In this document: in pieces, positions 36,087-48,800 of the stretch
How positions within the stretch are numbered: the first letter of the stretch is position 1
Layout: each line of letters opens with the position of its first letter
Assembly (NCBI RefSeq): GCF_902167145.1
Contig: NC_050097.1
Location: forward strand, 223,281,034-223,345,033
Origin: Zea mays
Taxonomy: Eukaryota > Streptophyta > Magnoliopsida > Poales > Poaceae
DNA length: 64,000 nt
Direction of reading: 5' to 3'
The notes under the pieces: generated by a model
Database searches by the model: none
The model's input: the letters and a program-made list of their open reading frames with translations, nothing else
What the model was told of the DNA's origin: nothing
Made by a program: the position numbers and the translations under genes

Positions 36087-37019
36087 AAGGCTGACCGAGC
36101 CGAGGGACTCCTACGCCTCCGGGATACGGATACCTCACTCATCACCTTCTGCGATAAGTAACTCACTTTCGGATAAGTGATTCCGCGGACCGAACAAGTC
36201 TTCACGTTCGGAAGCTCTTCTGCCGGAGCGATTCTTCGAGCCTTCTCGACTGCGTCGGCGACAGAACCCCATGGACGGGTAAGAGTGCGCGTAAGCGGCA
36301 AGGCCGACCGAGCCGAGGGACTCCTACGCCTCCGGGATACGGATACCTCACTCGTCACCTTCCGTGAGAAGCAGCTCTCGCTCGCACAAACAATTCTGTT
36401 ACCGACAAAAAAAGTCCGGGTACTCGAAACAAGAGGAAAAGAGACGCAACTTTACAACACGGCGAGGGCGTGTTTTGGCCTCGGCGGCCGCAGGAAACAC
36501 ACGCTACAAGACAATCCGATCCTGCAGGCTCGAATCTTGACGCTTGAAGGGAGCAGCAGCACCCTCGGCGTCGACAACACCTTCGGCGAGGTCCGACCTA
36601 GCCTCGGACGGCGACGCGGTCCGAAGATCTCCACTCTGAATGACGACGTCATCGCCATGCCCGGGCCATCGCCGCCAGGGTCTTCTCCGGGAATCCGGCC
36701 CGAGCAGGCGGCTCGGCCGGTCACCCCGGGGCCTCGGCCAGCTGTCCTCCGAGGACGTCAGCCCGACCCGAGGCCTCGGCTGGTCAAGTCCGGCGTCGGT
36801 CCCGCTAACGGACGACCCGGCCAGGCTCCGGCCGACCAGGTCTTCTTTTTGAGCCAACTCTGCCTCTGTTCGCGCTGACACCGCTACCCCTGGCCTCGGC
36901 TCATCGAAGAGCGGCCGAGGGGTTCCTTTAACTGAGCAAGAGAAGCCTCGGACAACAAGGCTGACCGAGCCGAGGGACTCCTACGCCTCCGGGATACGGA
37001 TACCTCACTCGTCACCTTT
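36087..37019 (+). repeat. Three dispersed 62-bp repeats in the Gypsy 3' region
   Basis: Copies at 36087-36150, 36300-36361 and 36957-37019 share GACCGAGCCGAGGGACTCCT and the following CCTCCGGGATACGGATACCT. They are near-identical direct repeats with unrelated sequence between. Confidence 0.85.
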
Positions 37020-39054
37020 ACACGGGGCGACTCATGCTTGGTGAAGCGGTTCAGACAACCAACAGACGAGTCTTGGTGCTAGAAAATGAGGAAAAAACAC
37101 GGCTCCGTGCCGAAATTACATACACGTTCAGGCCTCGACAGCCACAATGAACAAAAACACTGGCATTCAAAGTGCCATTACAAACGGAACTCCGGTTCCA
37201 CCTCCGCAGGTACGAACAACCCCACTTGATGGAGGGGGGGCCTGCGGAGCAACAGAAGAACGACGGGCGGCTCGCCGTCGCCCGCTCCAGCAGCAACGAC
37301 GACGACCCCCGCTCCGGGTGGCCGAATTGCAGCAGCGAGGGCCTCAGGGCGGATGCTGCTGCAATCTTGCCCTCGCCCATGCCGACGCTCGAGGGGCGAG
37401 GACAAGTACAAAGAGCCGGAGGCCCGAAGCGCGGATGGTGGCGGTGATCCCGTCGGCAACGGGGACTTCTCGAGCCGCCTCCACCTCGGCACCGACGACA
37501 GGGGCCGTCAGCCCTCCGGCAGATCCCCACTCAGATCCTCTCGGACGAGTGGGGCACCGACCTCCGCCTGGAGGCGCCGTACCGGTGCAAAGGCAGGACC
37601 GCCCCAGAACACGAACGCCGCCCTGGCAGCGCGCGATATCCTGGGCGGTCCTCCCGTGCACACGGCGCGGCAGCCGCCTTCCGGCAGGAGGGGGCACCGG
37701 GAGCCAAGCCGACGAGCCCGACGCAGACGACGCCCGCCGTCGACCGGCCCCGCGTTGTCGAAGTCCGACCCGCCCGCAGGGCCAGTGAGCGCCCTCTCCC
37801 TCGAACGCCGAAGGAGAGGCCGACCGACGAACCCGCGCGGGAGGTAGAGCTCCGGCTCAGCCCGGCCTCCACCCCAGCGAGGATGATGAACATCCTTGAA
37901 GCTGAGGGTGGGACCAAGATCGCAGCCCGGCTTGCTTCTCCCCACCCAGGGGCTGGTAGTCACCATCTTGGGTGACCGCCGGTGGAGGGGTGCAACCGGG
38001 CTGCATGATGAAAATCCTTGAAGCCGAACGATGGCTGAAAGGTACCAACTCCCACAGAGTTGCGTTCCTCCAACGACGAGGCGGAAAGACGGCGGGTATC
38101 CCCCATCTGGGGGTTTGGAAGGTGGAAAGACACGATGCATAAGGGAGCGCGAAGACATGGTCGCCTTCCAAGGGGGTCACCCTCCTTTTAAAGGCGACTC
38201 TCCCTACTTGCGTCCCCAGCCGTCGTGGGCTGAGTCTTCTCCAACACACTCCAAGGACCTCCCCTACGGCGCGGGGGCTGGGTCCCACACGTCATGTAAG
38301 CCGGCTCAGAGCAGAAGAAGCCAAACCGCCGTGCGCGGTGCGTACAACCGCCCAGCGGTTACAGGCGGCCCTCCACTTTTGCCCAGACCAGCAGGCGAAA
38401 GGGCGGGCAGCCATGCAGGCGGCATGCAACCGCCCCAAGTGGGCGCACTTCTCCGACTCCCAACACGCCCGGCATGGAGGCCCAGGCCCACGCGTCATGC
38501 AACCGGCGCGCCGAATGCTTCGTGCATGCAGCTGCACCGCCACCTGCGCCACCACCGCGCCTCCTCGACTGCGGAACCAATACCGCGACTCGAGGCGACC
38601 CAGCGCACGACCCAGCAGCGCCAGCCTGGCGCGACGGTCAATGCGGCCAAAAATGGGCCTGCAGTAATGGCGGTGGCAGGCGGGCAGGAGCAGCGGTCAC
38701 GTCGTCAGCCAAACCTACGTCCCATCCAGGGGCGACGAGAGAACCCTCTCTCACGGCGTGAAGACAACGCGCCCGTGTTCCGTTCCTCGAACGGCTCGCG
38801 CACGCGCAACGACCGCCTCGCGAACCACTCGCCCCATCGCATTAACTCCGCGGCGGGACAGGCGGCGCCTCTGGCAGGAGAAGCGGGCGATGCTTCGCCT
38901 TCGCCATAATGACCGCGTCAGAAAAGGTACGCCACATCGTTCGATTTCGTATCCTTTCCCTTTTTCCTCTTTCTCTCTCTTGCAATAGGGACCGGGAAAG
39001 GGGGATACCCCGAAAAGGATCCTTCCCTGTGAAGGAACCAGGCTCCGAGCCTCC

Positions 39055-39262
39055 CTACTGATCAGAGGTTCGAAGGCTGGCCCCTCGGAAGGGTTCAACA
39101 GCCGCCTCAGAGCGCGTGGGCTCCACCCCCACTACTGGTCAGAGGTTCGAAGGCCGGCCCCTCGGAAGGGTTCAACGGTCGCCTCAGGCTACTCGGGCTC
39201 CGCGCCCACTACTGATCAGGGGTTCGAAGGCTGGCCCCCGAAGGGTTCACAGCTGCCCCAGA
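39055..39262 (+). repeat. Three tandem repeats of about 70 bp near the Gypsy 3' LTR
   Basis: Copies starting at about 39055, 39130 and 39207 share GGTTCGAAGG followed by CTGGCCCC and AGGGTTCA. They are imperfect, and the last is shortened. Confidence 0.75.
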
Positions 39263-39994
39263 CACAGAGCGAGGGATGACCATGGGTACGTTCGATACAT
39301 AACCAAGGCTCGGGCTGCGCTCCCGAGGTACCCTAGGACATTTCCGAGACCAGCGGGAACGATCTTGTAACGGAATCCCATCAGAGGGAGGCATCGAGCC
39401 CTCGGACCCCGTCGCTAGGGGACCGGGTCCGGCAGATCACCCGCAGGTACTTTTGGGCGAGCCTCTAGGCCCCTAGCCGACCCCTAACGAACGGGGCACG
39501 AACGTCCACTCGGATCACCCGCCTGCAGCTCACCGGAGACACCATGTTCGGCGCCCACCGAGGGCAACATGGCGCTCTCCCCCTCCTCCTTGCGGAAAGG
39601 CGACGCAAGGGCGTATGTAAAAAAGTCGAGTATGTCCCTGATCGCCCTCTCGCCCTGTGCAGAGGCTCGGGGGCTGCTCTCGCAAACCCGGCTCCGGCCA
39701 CGCCGTTGACAGCGTCAACATACCAGCCCGAGAACTTGGGACCCGACCGTACACCCGGGCTACGGCCAGCTCGCATGAGGGAACGACCAGACCAGCCGAA
39801 GCATTGCGCAGGGCATTAAGACCTCGGAGGAGTCAAAACACTCCTCCGAGGCCTCGGGGGCTACACCCGGCAGGTGCGCTCGTGCGCACCCACCGGAACA
39901 AAACGCAACCGAGAAAGGCTGGTCCCCCTTGCAAAAAAGTGCGACGAAAGCCTCCAAGCGAGTGCTAACACTCCCTTCGAGGCTCGGGGGCTAC

Positions 39995-41725
39995 TGTCGG
40001 GGACCATAATTAGGGGTACCCTCAAGGCTCCTAATTCTCAGCTGGTAACCCCCATCAGCATAAAGCTGCAAAGGCCTGATGGGTGCGATTAAGTCAGGGA
40101 TCAGTCCATTCAAGGGACTCGATCACGCCTCGCCCGAGCCTAGCCTCGGACAAGGGCAGCCGACCCCGGAGGATCTCCGTCTCGCCCGAGGCCCCCCTCC
40201 AGCGGCGAACATATTTTCGGCTCGCCCGAGGCCCTGTCTTCACCAAGAAGCAACCCTGACCAAATCGCCGCACTGACCGACCAAATCGCAGGAGCATTTA
40301 GTGCAAAGGTGGCCTGACACCTTTATCCTGACGCGCGCCTTCAGCCGACAGAACCGAAGTGACCGCCGTCACTTCGCCGCTCCACTGACCGGTCTGACAG
40401 AAAGACAGCGCCGCCTGCGCCGCTCCGACTGCGGTGCCACTTGACAGAGTGAGGCTGACAGGCAGTCAGGCCCCGCCGCAGGCACCATAGGGAGCTCCGC
40501 TCCGCCGGACCCAGGGCTCGGACTCGGGCTAAGCCCCGGAAGACGACGAACTCCGCTCCGCCCGACCCAGGGCTCGGACTCGGGCTAAGCCCCGGAAGAC
40601 GGCGAACTCCGCTCCGCCCGACCCAGGGCTCGGACTCGGGCTAAGCCCCCGAAGACGGCGAACTCCGCTCCGCCCGACCCAGGGCTCGGACTCGGGCTAA
40701 GCCCCGGAAGACGGCGAACTCCGCTCCGCCCGACCCATGGCTCGGACTCGGGCTAAGCCCCGGAAGACGGCGAACTCCGCTCCGCCCGACCCAGGGCTTG
40801 GACTCGGTCTAAGCCCCAGAAGACGGTGAACTCCGCTCCGCCCGACCCAGGGCTCGGACTCGGGCTAAGCCCCGGAAGACGGCGAACTCCGCTCCGCCCG
40901 ACCCAGGGCTCGGACTTGGGCTCAGCCCCAGAAGACGACGAACTCCGCTCCGCCCGACCCTAGGGCTCGGACTCGACCTCGGCCACGGAAGACAGACTCG
41001 ACCTCGGCTTCGGAGGAGCTTCCACATCACCCAACCTAGGGCGCAGACCAGCCACGTCAACAGGAGGCGCCATCATCACCCTACCCCGAGCTGACTCGGG
41101 CCACGGGGAACAAGACCGGCGTCCCATCTGGCTCGCTCCGCCAGATAGGCAATGATGGCGCCCCGCATACTCTGTGACGACGGCGGCTCTCAGCCCCCTT
41201 ACGGAAGCAAGGGGACGTCAGCAGGGATTCAACAGCTCCGACAGCTGTCCCTCCGCCAGGCTCCAGCACTCCTCCGACGGCCACGACATCACACCAGCTG
41301 GGTGCCAAAATCTCTCCGGCTGCCACAACGACATGTACTTAGGGCACTAGCTCTCCTCCGCTAGACACGTAGCACTCTGCTACACCCCCCATTGTACACC
41401 TGGATCCTCTCCTTACACCTATAAAAGGAAGGACCAGGGCCCTCTTAGAGAGGGTTGGCCGCGCGGGGACGAGGAGGAGACAAGCGCTCGCGTGAGGCCG
41501 CTCGCTCCCTCTCCCGCGTGGACGCTTGTAACCCCCTACTGCAAGCGCACCCGACCTGGGCGCGGGATGAACACGAAGGCCGCGGGATTTCCACCTCTCT
41601 CACGCCCATCTCCAGCCACCTCACTTCCCCCCTTCGCGCTCGGCCTCGCGTCGACCCATCTGGGCTGGGGCACGCGGCGACATTCACTCGTCGGCTTAGG
41701 GACCCCCGGTCTCGAAACGCCGATA
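39995..41725 (+). repeat. Gypsy 3' LTR (1731 bp)
   Basis: This is a direct repeat of 17945-19620. The 56-bp array has 9 units here (starts 40492 to 40940) against 8 in the 5' LTR, which with one single-base indel accounts for the 55-bp length difference. The final CCGATA is a point change of the expected CCGACA. The TATA box is at 41420-41426. Confidence 0.93.
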
Positions 41726-41730
41726 ATTAT

Positions 41731-41799
41731 CCATAATTGATATTCAAACATCAGATGTGACATATACTAAACTTTAGTCTCTATAACTAAACACTCCGA
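41731..41799. mobile_element. Right part of the split MITE-like element
   Basis: After the target duplication, sequence containing AACATCAGATGTGACATATA and AGTCTCTATAACTAAACACT mirrors the left end at 17562. From 41800 to 42270 I see only AT-rich sequence without features. Confidence 0.5.
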
Positions 41800-42270
41800 G
41801 GCGAGGAACGGAGGATCAAGTTGGATATCAAAAAGGTATGAGTATTTTATCATTCCAGTATATGTGTTAGATTTGGAAGTTGAAGTTAATAGATAATAAG
41901 ACAATGGTTTTTGCGCTAATTTTTTGACGAGTGATGACTGTGCGTGTTATTTTATTACACTTACCGTGTGTTTAAATTTTTTAAGTACGTTTAGGTTACA
42001 CCTCTGCACCTGAAACAATTGATGAATTGATAAAGGTGAAGGTATTGCTCCATGACACCGTATTTCATATGTTATCTATTTTTTATAATATTTAGCTTCC
42101 GAAGTATGATATTTTTTGTTACATTTTTGTCATATTAAATTTGTATTAATGCTTTAGTGAATCCTAATTTTGCTACTGCTTAAAACCATCAATCATCTAT
42201 CAAGGCGAGGCATATGCGCGATTTGCGGTCTTAGACCCTGTTTGGAACATATGCGTGATTTACGGTCTTA

Positions 42271-42432
42271 GACCCTGTTTAGAACCCCTAGAGCTAATAA
42301 TTAGCCAGCTAATGAATTAATTATTAGTTACGAGATAGCTAACAATTAGATACGGTATTAGCTGAGACGGTTTGGAACCCAACAACTATTTTTAGTAGCT
42401 AACTATTAGTTTTAGAGGTTCCAAACAGGGTC
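42271..42432. mobile_element. Tourist/PIF MITE (162 bp)
   Basis: Ends GACCCTGTTTAGAACC and GGTTCCAAACAGGGTC are inverted repeats flanked by TTA (42268-42270 and 42433-42435). A second copy of the left end (GACCCTGTTTGGAAC) lies about 45 bp upstream, as part of a short direct duplication around 42220-42270. Confidence 0.75.
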
Positions 42433-42485
42433 TTAAACTATCTCCAACAAACTACATATCCAACACCTCATTATACTTGCTCTAA

Positions 42486-43055
42486 GGGGTGTTTGGTTCT
42501 CTTGATTAAAGTTTATTTCGTGTCACATTAAATGTTTGAATACTAACTGTGAGTATTAAATATATGCTTAATTATGTTTAATATTTTTGTCACATCTCTT
42601 AGTCTTCATTTGGATAATTAATTTTATAATAATACTATATTTAATATTTGTAATTATGATTTAAATATTTAATGTGACAATGACCAAAAATTTGGTTAGA
42701 TCGCATGTGCTAAACTTTAGAAGAGTGTTAAAGTTTAACACATCATGAAGAGCTAAACTAGCTTTTAGCCCTTCTGTTTGCATCTCCAAATACTAAAGTC
42801 ATGTTTATTTACCTTCCAATTTAAATAAGTTAAAAGATAATCAAACAACCTTTACTAGGTGGCAATTTAGGTACCTATATTATAATAATCAATAACAGAT
42901 CTTATATAATATATAAACTGAATTATATAATTATATAAACAAATAAATATGACTAAAGTTTAACTAAAGGTGTACTAGTGTTTAACTTTAGCAATATAAT
43001 CCAAACATGCTCTAAACTTCATGGGTCATGGGTGGAACTCGAACCAAACGACCCC
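42486..43055. mobile_element. Possible larger MITE-like element
   Basis: GGGGTGTTTGGTTC at the left and GAACCAAACGACCCC at the right are inverted with a one-base offset, enclosing about 570 bp of AT-rich sequence. No clean target duplication is seen. It ends about 80 bp before the first ATG of the SUMO protease gene. Confidence 0.4.
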
Positions 43056-43135
43056 TAGATCTATTTCGGCGTTTTGCGTGTCCATTTACCTAGAGAAAGC
43101 CAAGTACCAAAACCTCTTCCCGGCGGCCAAATCTG

Positions 43136-46100
43136 ATGTTCCCGATTCAAATTCCCACCCCGGCGGCCGCCGGCCTTGTTCGCACCCTTACAACGCCGCC
43201 GTCAGCTTTCCAATCTACCACCCACGCGCCGTTTCTCAGCGGTGTCATTAACAGCGCTGCAGCCCGCAGCTGCCGCAAGCGCCGCTACGCCGATGCCCAC
43301 GAGGGCGCCTCCTCACCTCGCCGCCGCCGCCGCCGCCGCTTCCTCCTCGTCCCCAACTCGTTCCTGGCCGGCCGGTCCTTCGCTCTCCGTACTCTCGCTA
43401 GCGCCCTCCACAAGCGCCGCCACGACGCCGCCACCTCCTCGGCTCGCCCCTCCAGTCGCCGCCTCCGCCTTCTAAGCCCCGTCCTTTTCCCCGCCCTCCG
43501 GCCGCTTAGCCCCCGCGTTTCGCTAGCCACCGCCCCGCGTAGCCACCGCAAGATTCACGTCGACGACGCCCGCCGCGCCGTCTCTACTCCCTGTCGCCGC
43601 CGCAGACGTAGCAGTCTGCTTCCCAGGGTCAGACACTTCCGCCCATTCGCACTCCGTTTCCTCCTCACGCCCGGTGCATTAAGCCCTCACCGTCGCCGGA
43701 AACCCGCCGAGGTAGACATGGGCAACCTCATCTCACAGTTACTGTGGAAGAGCACCAGGGACGGTGTATCAGAGGCGCACACGAAGCGGCTCGATGGGTC
43801 GCCGGAAGTGGTGGATCTCACAGTGGAGCCAGAGCTTGAAAATAACGATGCCGTGGGGAGGATGTTTGGAGACCGGAGCGTCCCTGCACTGGGGTCATCA
43901 AAGTCGCCGGAGAAGAAGGCAACGTTCTACGAGGAGCCGCACGGTAGAAGATTACAGGAGTCAGGATTCAAGAAGCTCAAGCTTGCCGAGCTGCCTGATC
44001 CGCTGGACAATACGTCTAAGGAGGTTACTATTTTAAACTCATTCTCACGAAGTTTACTGAACAATCTATACATGACCATTTGTTTTTTATTTGAATGGTA
44101 AAACATGGGTATTGCGGTTGTTGTTTTTGGAACTTCAATTCCTTGAAATACAGAACCTGTTGAAAATGGCTAATTGTGAGCTTTTCAAACATAACAGGAG
44201 TAGAAATCTTCTCTAAGCCTAAATTCTCTGTAAGCGCACTAATGCAAAAAAATGAACCATTGCTTTGGTACGTTTCATTAGTAGTTTAGTACATGCTCCC
44301 TCTGTTTCTAAGTATATGACATTTATGACAAGGTAATTAGTTAAATTCTTTTTTTACTAATTACTTAGCTTGTCCTAAACGTCATATATTTTAAAACTTA
44401 GTAAATTAGTTCAGTAGCTTATTAATTTTCTGTTGTTTGGATTGTTATAACAGCTTTTCATGTGTATAATATAATATCAGTGATGTATAATATATCTTAA
44501 AACTTGATTATTGCAGGATCTATCTGAACTATTCACACCTCTAAGTGACAAAGACGAAAGAGAAGTCAATGCTCTGTTGTGTAGTAGTGATGACAGGTAT
44601 ACTTAGCATATCCTCATGTTATGGAACATTTTTCTTCATATTGCTAGCACAATCAAAGGATATTCTGGTTTCTCTTATTTTTGTAGTGATAAAATCGTAG
44701 TGATACATACGCCTTCTAACATCGAGATTACTAAAGAGAAACTTCAATGCTTGAGGCCTCGTGGGTGGTTGAATGATGAGGTAAATATCTATATTTAGTA
44801 TCCATTTTTCTTAAATGATCACAGCAAACATATGTGATGCTAGGATCCCTACTGCTATCTCATATTATGTTTTTCACTGCTTGCAGGTCATTAATCTGTA
44901 CATTGAACTGTTAAAGGAGAGGGAAAAAAGGGAACCCAACAGGTTTTTGAAATGCCATTTCTTCAATACATTCTTCTACAAGAGGGTATTGGATTTTCGC
45001 TTCACATACTGCATGCATAAATATCCTTTGAAATGCTGGTCCTATTATATCATATTTGAGACTTATGGTTTTATACTGCATAGGAAGCAGAAGCATTGCC
45101 ATTTGGGATTTGATATTTGGTTAATGAATGGTTCAGTATTGCCAAAGATGGATGTTATCTGATAGCAGCAATTTTGATATTAGAAATTTACTTGCAAACA
45201 TATAAGATATTAAGATCATATAATTACTTATGAAGAAGCATCTCCTATATATTACTTGGCCTCCTGTCAGTTTAATCGATTCAAATACTGTGATTCCAGA
45301 CCCTTGCCTTGAATGCCAGGCAATGCATGAGTTTGGTCTTCTTATGTTAAATTGAACATTTTTCTTATTCTTCTGGAGTTCTCAGAAGCTAATTTTGATG
45401 AATTAGTGTCCTCATTCCTCTTTTGGTCTCTAAATTCACTTTCTTTTTTTAACACCTAGTTTACAAGCAAAGGATGATAAATTTGTATCCTAGTATCCCC
45501 CTGAGCCCACTTAGAGCACCTGCATTTTTCTGGAGGCTAACTCTTCCTTAAAGTCATAATAAGTTATTTTTTTCTCATATTTTCTATCATATGGCTAGCA
45601 CCCAGCACTAGCAGACCTCATCACTTCTGAATTATTGCTCAGCTTACTTGCGGAATAGCTGGTTATGATTACCAGTCTGTTAGGAGATGGACAACATTCA
45701 AGAGGCTGGGTTATGGACTTGTCGAGTGTGAGAAAGTAAAATTATATTTTGTCCTTTTCAAATTATTGGACTTTTCCCCGTTTCATGCTGATGACCTATA
45801 TCCAACTTACCATCAGAATTTATGACACAGATCTTTGTTCCAGTGCATAGAAATGCACATTGGTGTTTGGCACTAATAAACATGAAGGATAAAACATTGC
45901 AGTATCTTGAATCTCTTGTTGGTTGGGGCCGTGATGTACTGGACATACTGGTAGGCTTATCTGACCAAACTGAAAGTTACACTATTCTTAGACTAGAGTG
46001 CCTGAATTGCATGGGGTTGCCTTTGCAAATTATTCATGTAATACTTGTATATGTTTTTTTTGAAAGGTATATATAATTGATATTCATTATCAAGAAAGCA

Positions 46101-46876
46101 AAATTACAAAGTACGATGTTCTTCATAAAAGGACCCAGCACAAAATTAAAGGGCCTGCAAGATTTCTCTATTGTTGGATTGAAGCACTACAGTTAAATTT
46201 TCTGTCTGGCAGGCTAGATACATCGTGGATGAATTGAAGGACAAGAGTAACATAGAGGTAGAACCTAGTTCGTGGACTGTAGTGTCAGAGTCTTTGCCCT
46301 TGCAGCAGAACGGGTATGCCTTCCTTCTAGTACTAATCACCATAAAATCCAGCATGTGGCGCTGATTGATTTGATTAAGGAAGGAATTCATATAAAGTAT
46401 TAAATTCCAGTCAACGCATTACTATTTTTCAACGTCCAAGTGTTTTCTATTTTGAATCCGTGTTGTGCACATTAATGGGCAAGCATGAGACTATCTTTGA
46501 CATTATTCTCTCGTTATAGGTGGGACTGTGGCATGTTTATGCTTAAATACATTGATTTCCATAGCAGAGGTATCAAACCATCTTTCAGTCAGGTATAAGT
46601 TGACATGTGAAAAACATACATACATATCTGTAATTTCAGTTGACTAGAAATACTTAGATTGAGGGGCTTGAGTTTTGCCATACTTAAAAAAAAAGAACTT
46701 TAACTTGCTGCTATGAAGCTTAACCTCTGATGTAGGAGTACAATCATACACTGGTGTGCAACGTATTAAGAAGTTTCTGTTTAGCATGATGTTTGTCTTA
46801 ATGTTGTTCGCAGGAACACATGATGTATTTTAGGAAACGAATAGCAAAAGAGATCATGGCATTAAGAGCCGACTGA
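43136..46876 (+). CDS. ULP1/ESD4-like SUMO protease (C48 peptidase), 9 exons
   Basis: C48 cysteine proteases process SUMO precursors and remove SUMO from proteins, often at the nuclear envelope or in the nucleus. Coding exons are 43136-44023, 44517-44596, 44687-44780, 44887-44985, 45643-45735, 45831-45950, 46213-46313, 46520-46592 and 46814-46876. All phases agree, giving 536 aa. The first ~190 residues are Arg/Pro/Ser-rich and may not all be translated; an alternative start is the ATG at 43718 (MGNLISQLLWKS). The catalytic domain fills the C-terminal ~215 residues: LRPRGWLNDEVINLY, VRRWTTFKRLGYG, VHRNAHWCLALIN (His428) and QQNGWDCGMFMLKYIDF (Cys495). At the position of the catalytic Asp the sequence reads YLESL, so Glu445 replaces the usual Asp. 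No stops or frameshifts are seen. Confidence 0.88.
44295..44400. mobile_element. Degenerate Stowaway-like MITE in SUMO protease intron 1
   Basis: CTCCCTCTGTTTCTAAGTAT followed by ATGAC, and its inverted counterpart GTCATATATTTTAAAACTTA, bracket about 100 bp. The right terminus has lost the expected GGGAG end. Confidence 0.5.
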
Positions 46877-47539
46877 AGAACACCATTCTGACATTGTCTC
46901 AAGTCAGGTATTTGCTTTCAAATAGCAGAGATGTGATTCTTCTAAGGCTGTTGGTGTGAATTCAAGTCCATGTCGCCACACCTTTTGTAGGCTTGTATTT
47001 TTTTAGGACCTGATTTTGGTAGGGAAAAGAGGGGTAAGGTAAAACAATGAAAAACGTAGGAGTTCGGAAATAGTTCGGCAAAATGGCCACACCTATGTAA
47101 TTGCATTGAAACTGACTAAAGCTAGTGCAAGGAACTGACACTTAGTTTTGTTTTGTGTTTATTTCAACTCATATGTTGTCGTGGAAACTAAAGCTAGTGA
47201 TTGCACGACTCCCCAGTATTAACATTTCGTGAGCGTTTTATGTATTTGGGAAGTTTTTGGTTGCAGATGGATAAACAACTGTGAACCTAGGAGCAACTTC
47301 AAACTTTTCAGGTTCAAATCATAAAGCTGTACCGAGCTGGACACATGTCTGCACTTGAACAACAAACCACCAACCACTACAGTTTCTCTATTTCTCTAGT
47401 TAGCTAGGAGCACAAGGCAGAACATTGAATGCTGATAGAGGGTAGATCACCCCATTTCACAAAAACTTGTGGCAAACCAATAGCAATCTTAACAAATCGA
47501 ATCATCTTCCCACCAGTAGAAATGTGACTGACTGGCTAC
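46877..47539. other. Downstream of SUMO protease gene, no gene
   Basis: This stretch probably holds the 3' untranslated region of the protease gene and spacer up to the inverted RING pseudogene. No repeat or coding region was recognised. Confidence 0.5.
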
Positions 47540-48190
<651 letters not shown>

Positions 48191-48295
48191 ACGGAATGGA
48201 ACCTGGCTCTCATCATCTTCCTCCACGACTCCACCACTTTGCCAAAGCCCGTAATATGTTTTTTTTTAATAAATGTGTTCCACTGTTTATTTATG

Positions 48296-48517
48296 AGGTG
48301 TTTGGTTTGATGAATCACTCTATCCAAAATGAAGTGGTGTATCATGGGTTCATTCCTCAAATTTGGTGTGATGACTTCATTTCACATATTAGTACTAAAC
48401 AAGTAACTTTGAGGAATGAGGTGGTAATGAATTAACTCACTCCATTCCACAAACCAAACAAAAATTTGAGGAGTAAGAAGGTGATTGACTAGCTCATTCC
48501 TCAAACTAAACACTCTA
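48296..48517. mobile_element. MITE between the RING pseudogene and the F-box gene
   Basis: The ends AGGTGTTTGGTTTGATGAAT and CATTCCTCAAACTAAACACT are inverted repeats about 220 bp apart, with subterminal repeats of the GGAATGAG type in both orientations. The target duplication is not clear. Confidence 0.55.
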
Positions 48518-48800
48518 CCTTCGACAGTGAGACAAAAATAAAAATAGGTCTGTGTGAGCGCGTTCGTTTATACTCCTGTTTTTAGGGGCGTTCATTTATA
48601 CTATTTTTTTTTTTGGGAAAGTTCATAGTGTAAGCCTTTTCAGAAACATGGGCTCAGAAACTGGCTTACAAGACAACGTTACATTCTGGCCCATCTTTCA
48701 TAGTGGGCAAGAATAACCCCATTCCGGCGGACAGGAGCGCAGTCCTTCAACACGCCACAAGCCTTTCCTCCTCTTCGTCACCCACCGCCGACGGCTAGCC

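Larger units (their letters stand above)
35858..39994 (+). other. Long 3' region of the Gypsy element between pol and LTR
   Basis: This is about 4.1 kb of GC-rich sequence with no domain I recognise. It contains three 62-bp repeats (see 36087) and three about 70-bp repeats (see 39055). Open frames occur on both strands (for example plus 36177-36878 and 38031-38909, minus 37508-38158), but composition alone could produce them. Tat-lineage elements are known to carry extra, often antisense, frames here, so some may be relics. It ends with the purine tract GGCTCGGGGG before the 3' LTR. Confidence 0.6.
17945..41725 (+). mobile_element. Ty3/Gypsy LTR retrotransposon, Tat-type, with nested Copia element
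   Basis: LTRs start TGTCGGGGAC and end CCGACA (5') or CCGATA (3'). The 5-bp target duplication ATTAT is present at 17940-17944 and 41726-41730. Order inside: LTR, primer-binding site, gag, protease, reverse transcriptase, RNase H, a second plant-type RNase H, integrase, a long non-pol 3' region, polypurine tract, LTR. The second RNase H before integrase and the long 3' region are marks of the Tat lineage. The 9.6-kb Copia element at 22082-31714 interrupts it near the end of gag. Without that insert it is about 14.1 kb. All open frames are broken, so the copy is dead. I do not assign a named maize family with certainty. Confidence 0.9.

Noticed and set aside
36177..36878. Possible separate host gene in the Gypsy 3' region
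   Set aside because: It lies inside the element, has repeat units in it and no domain; listed only as part of the 3' region.
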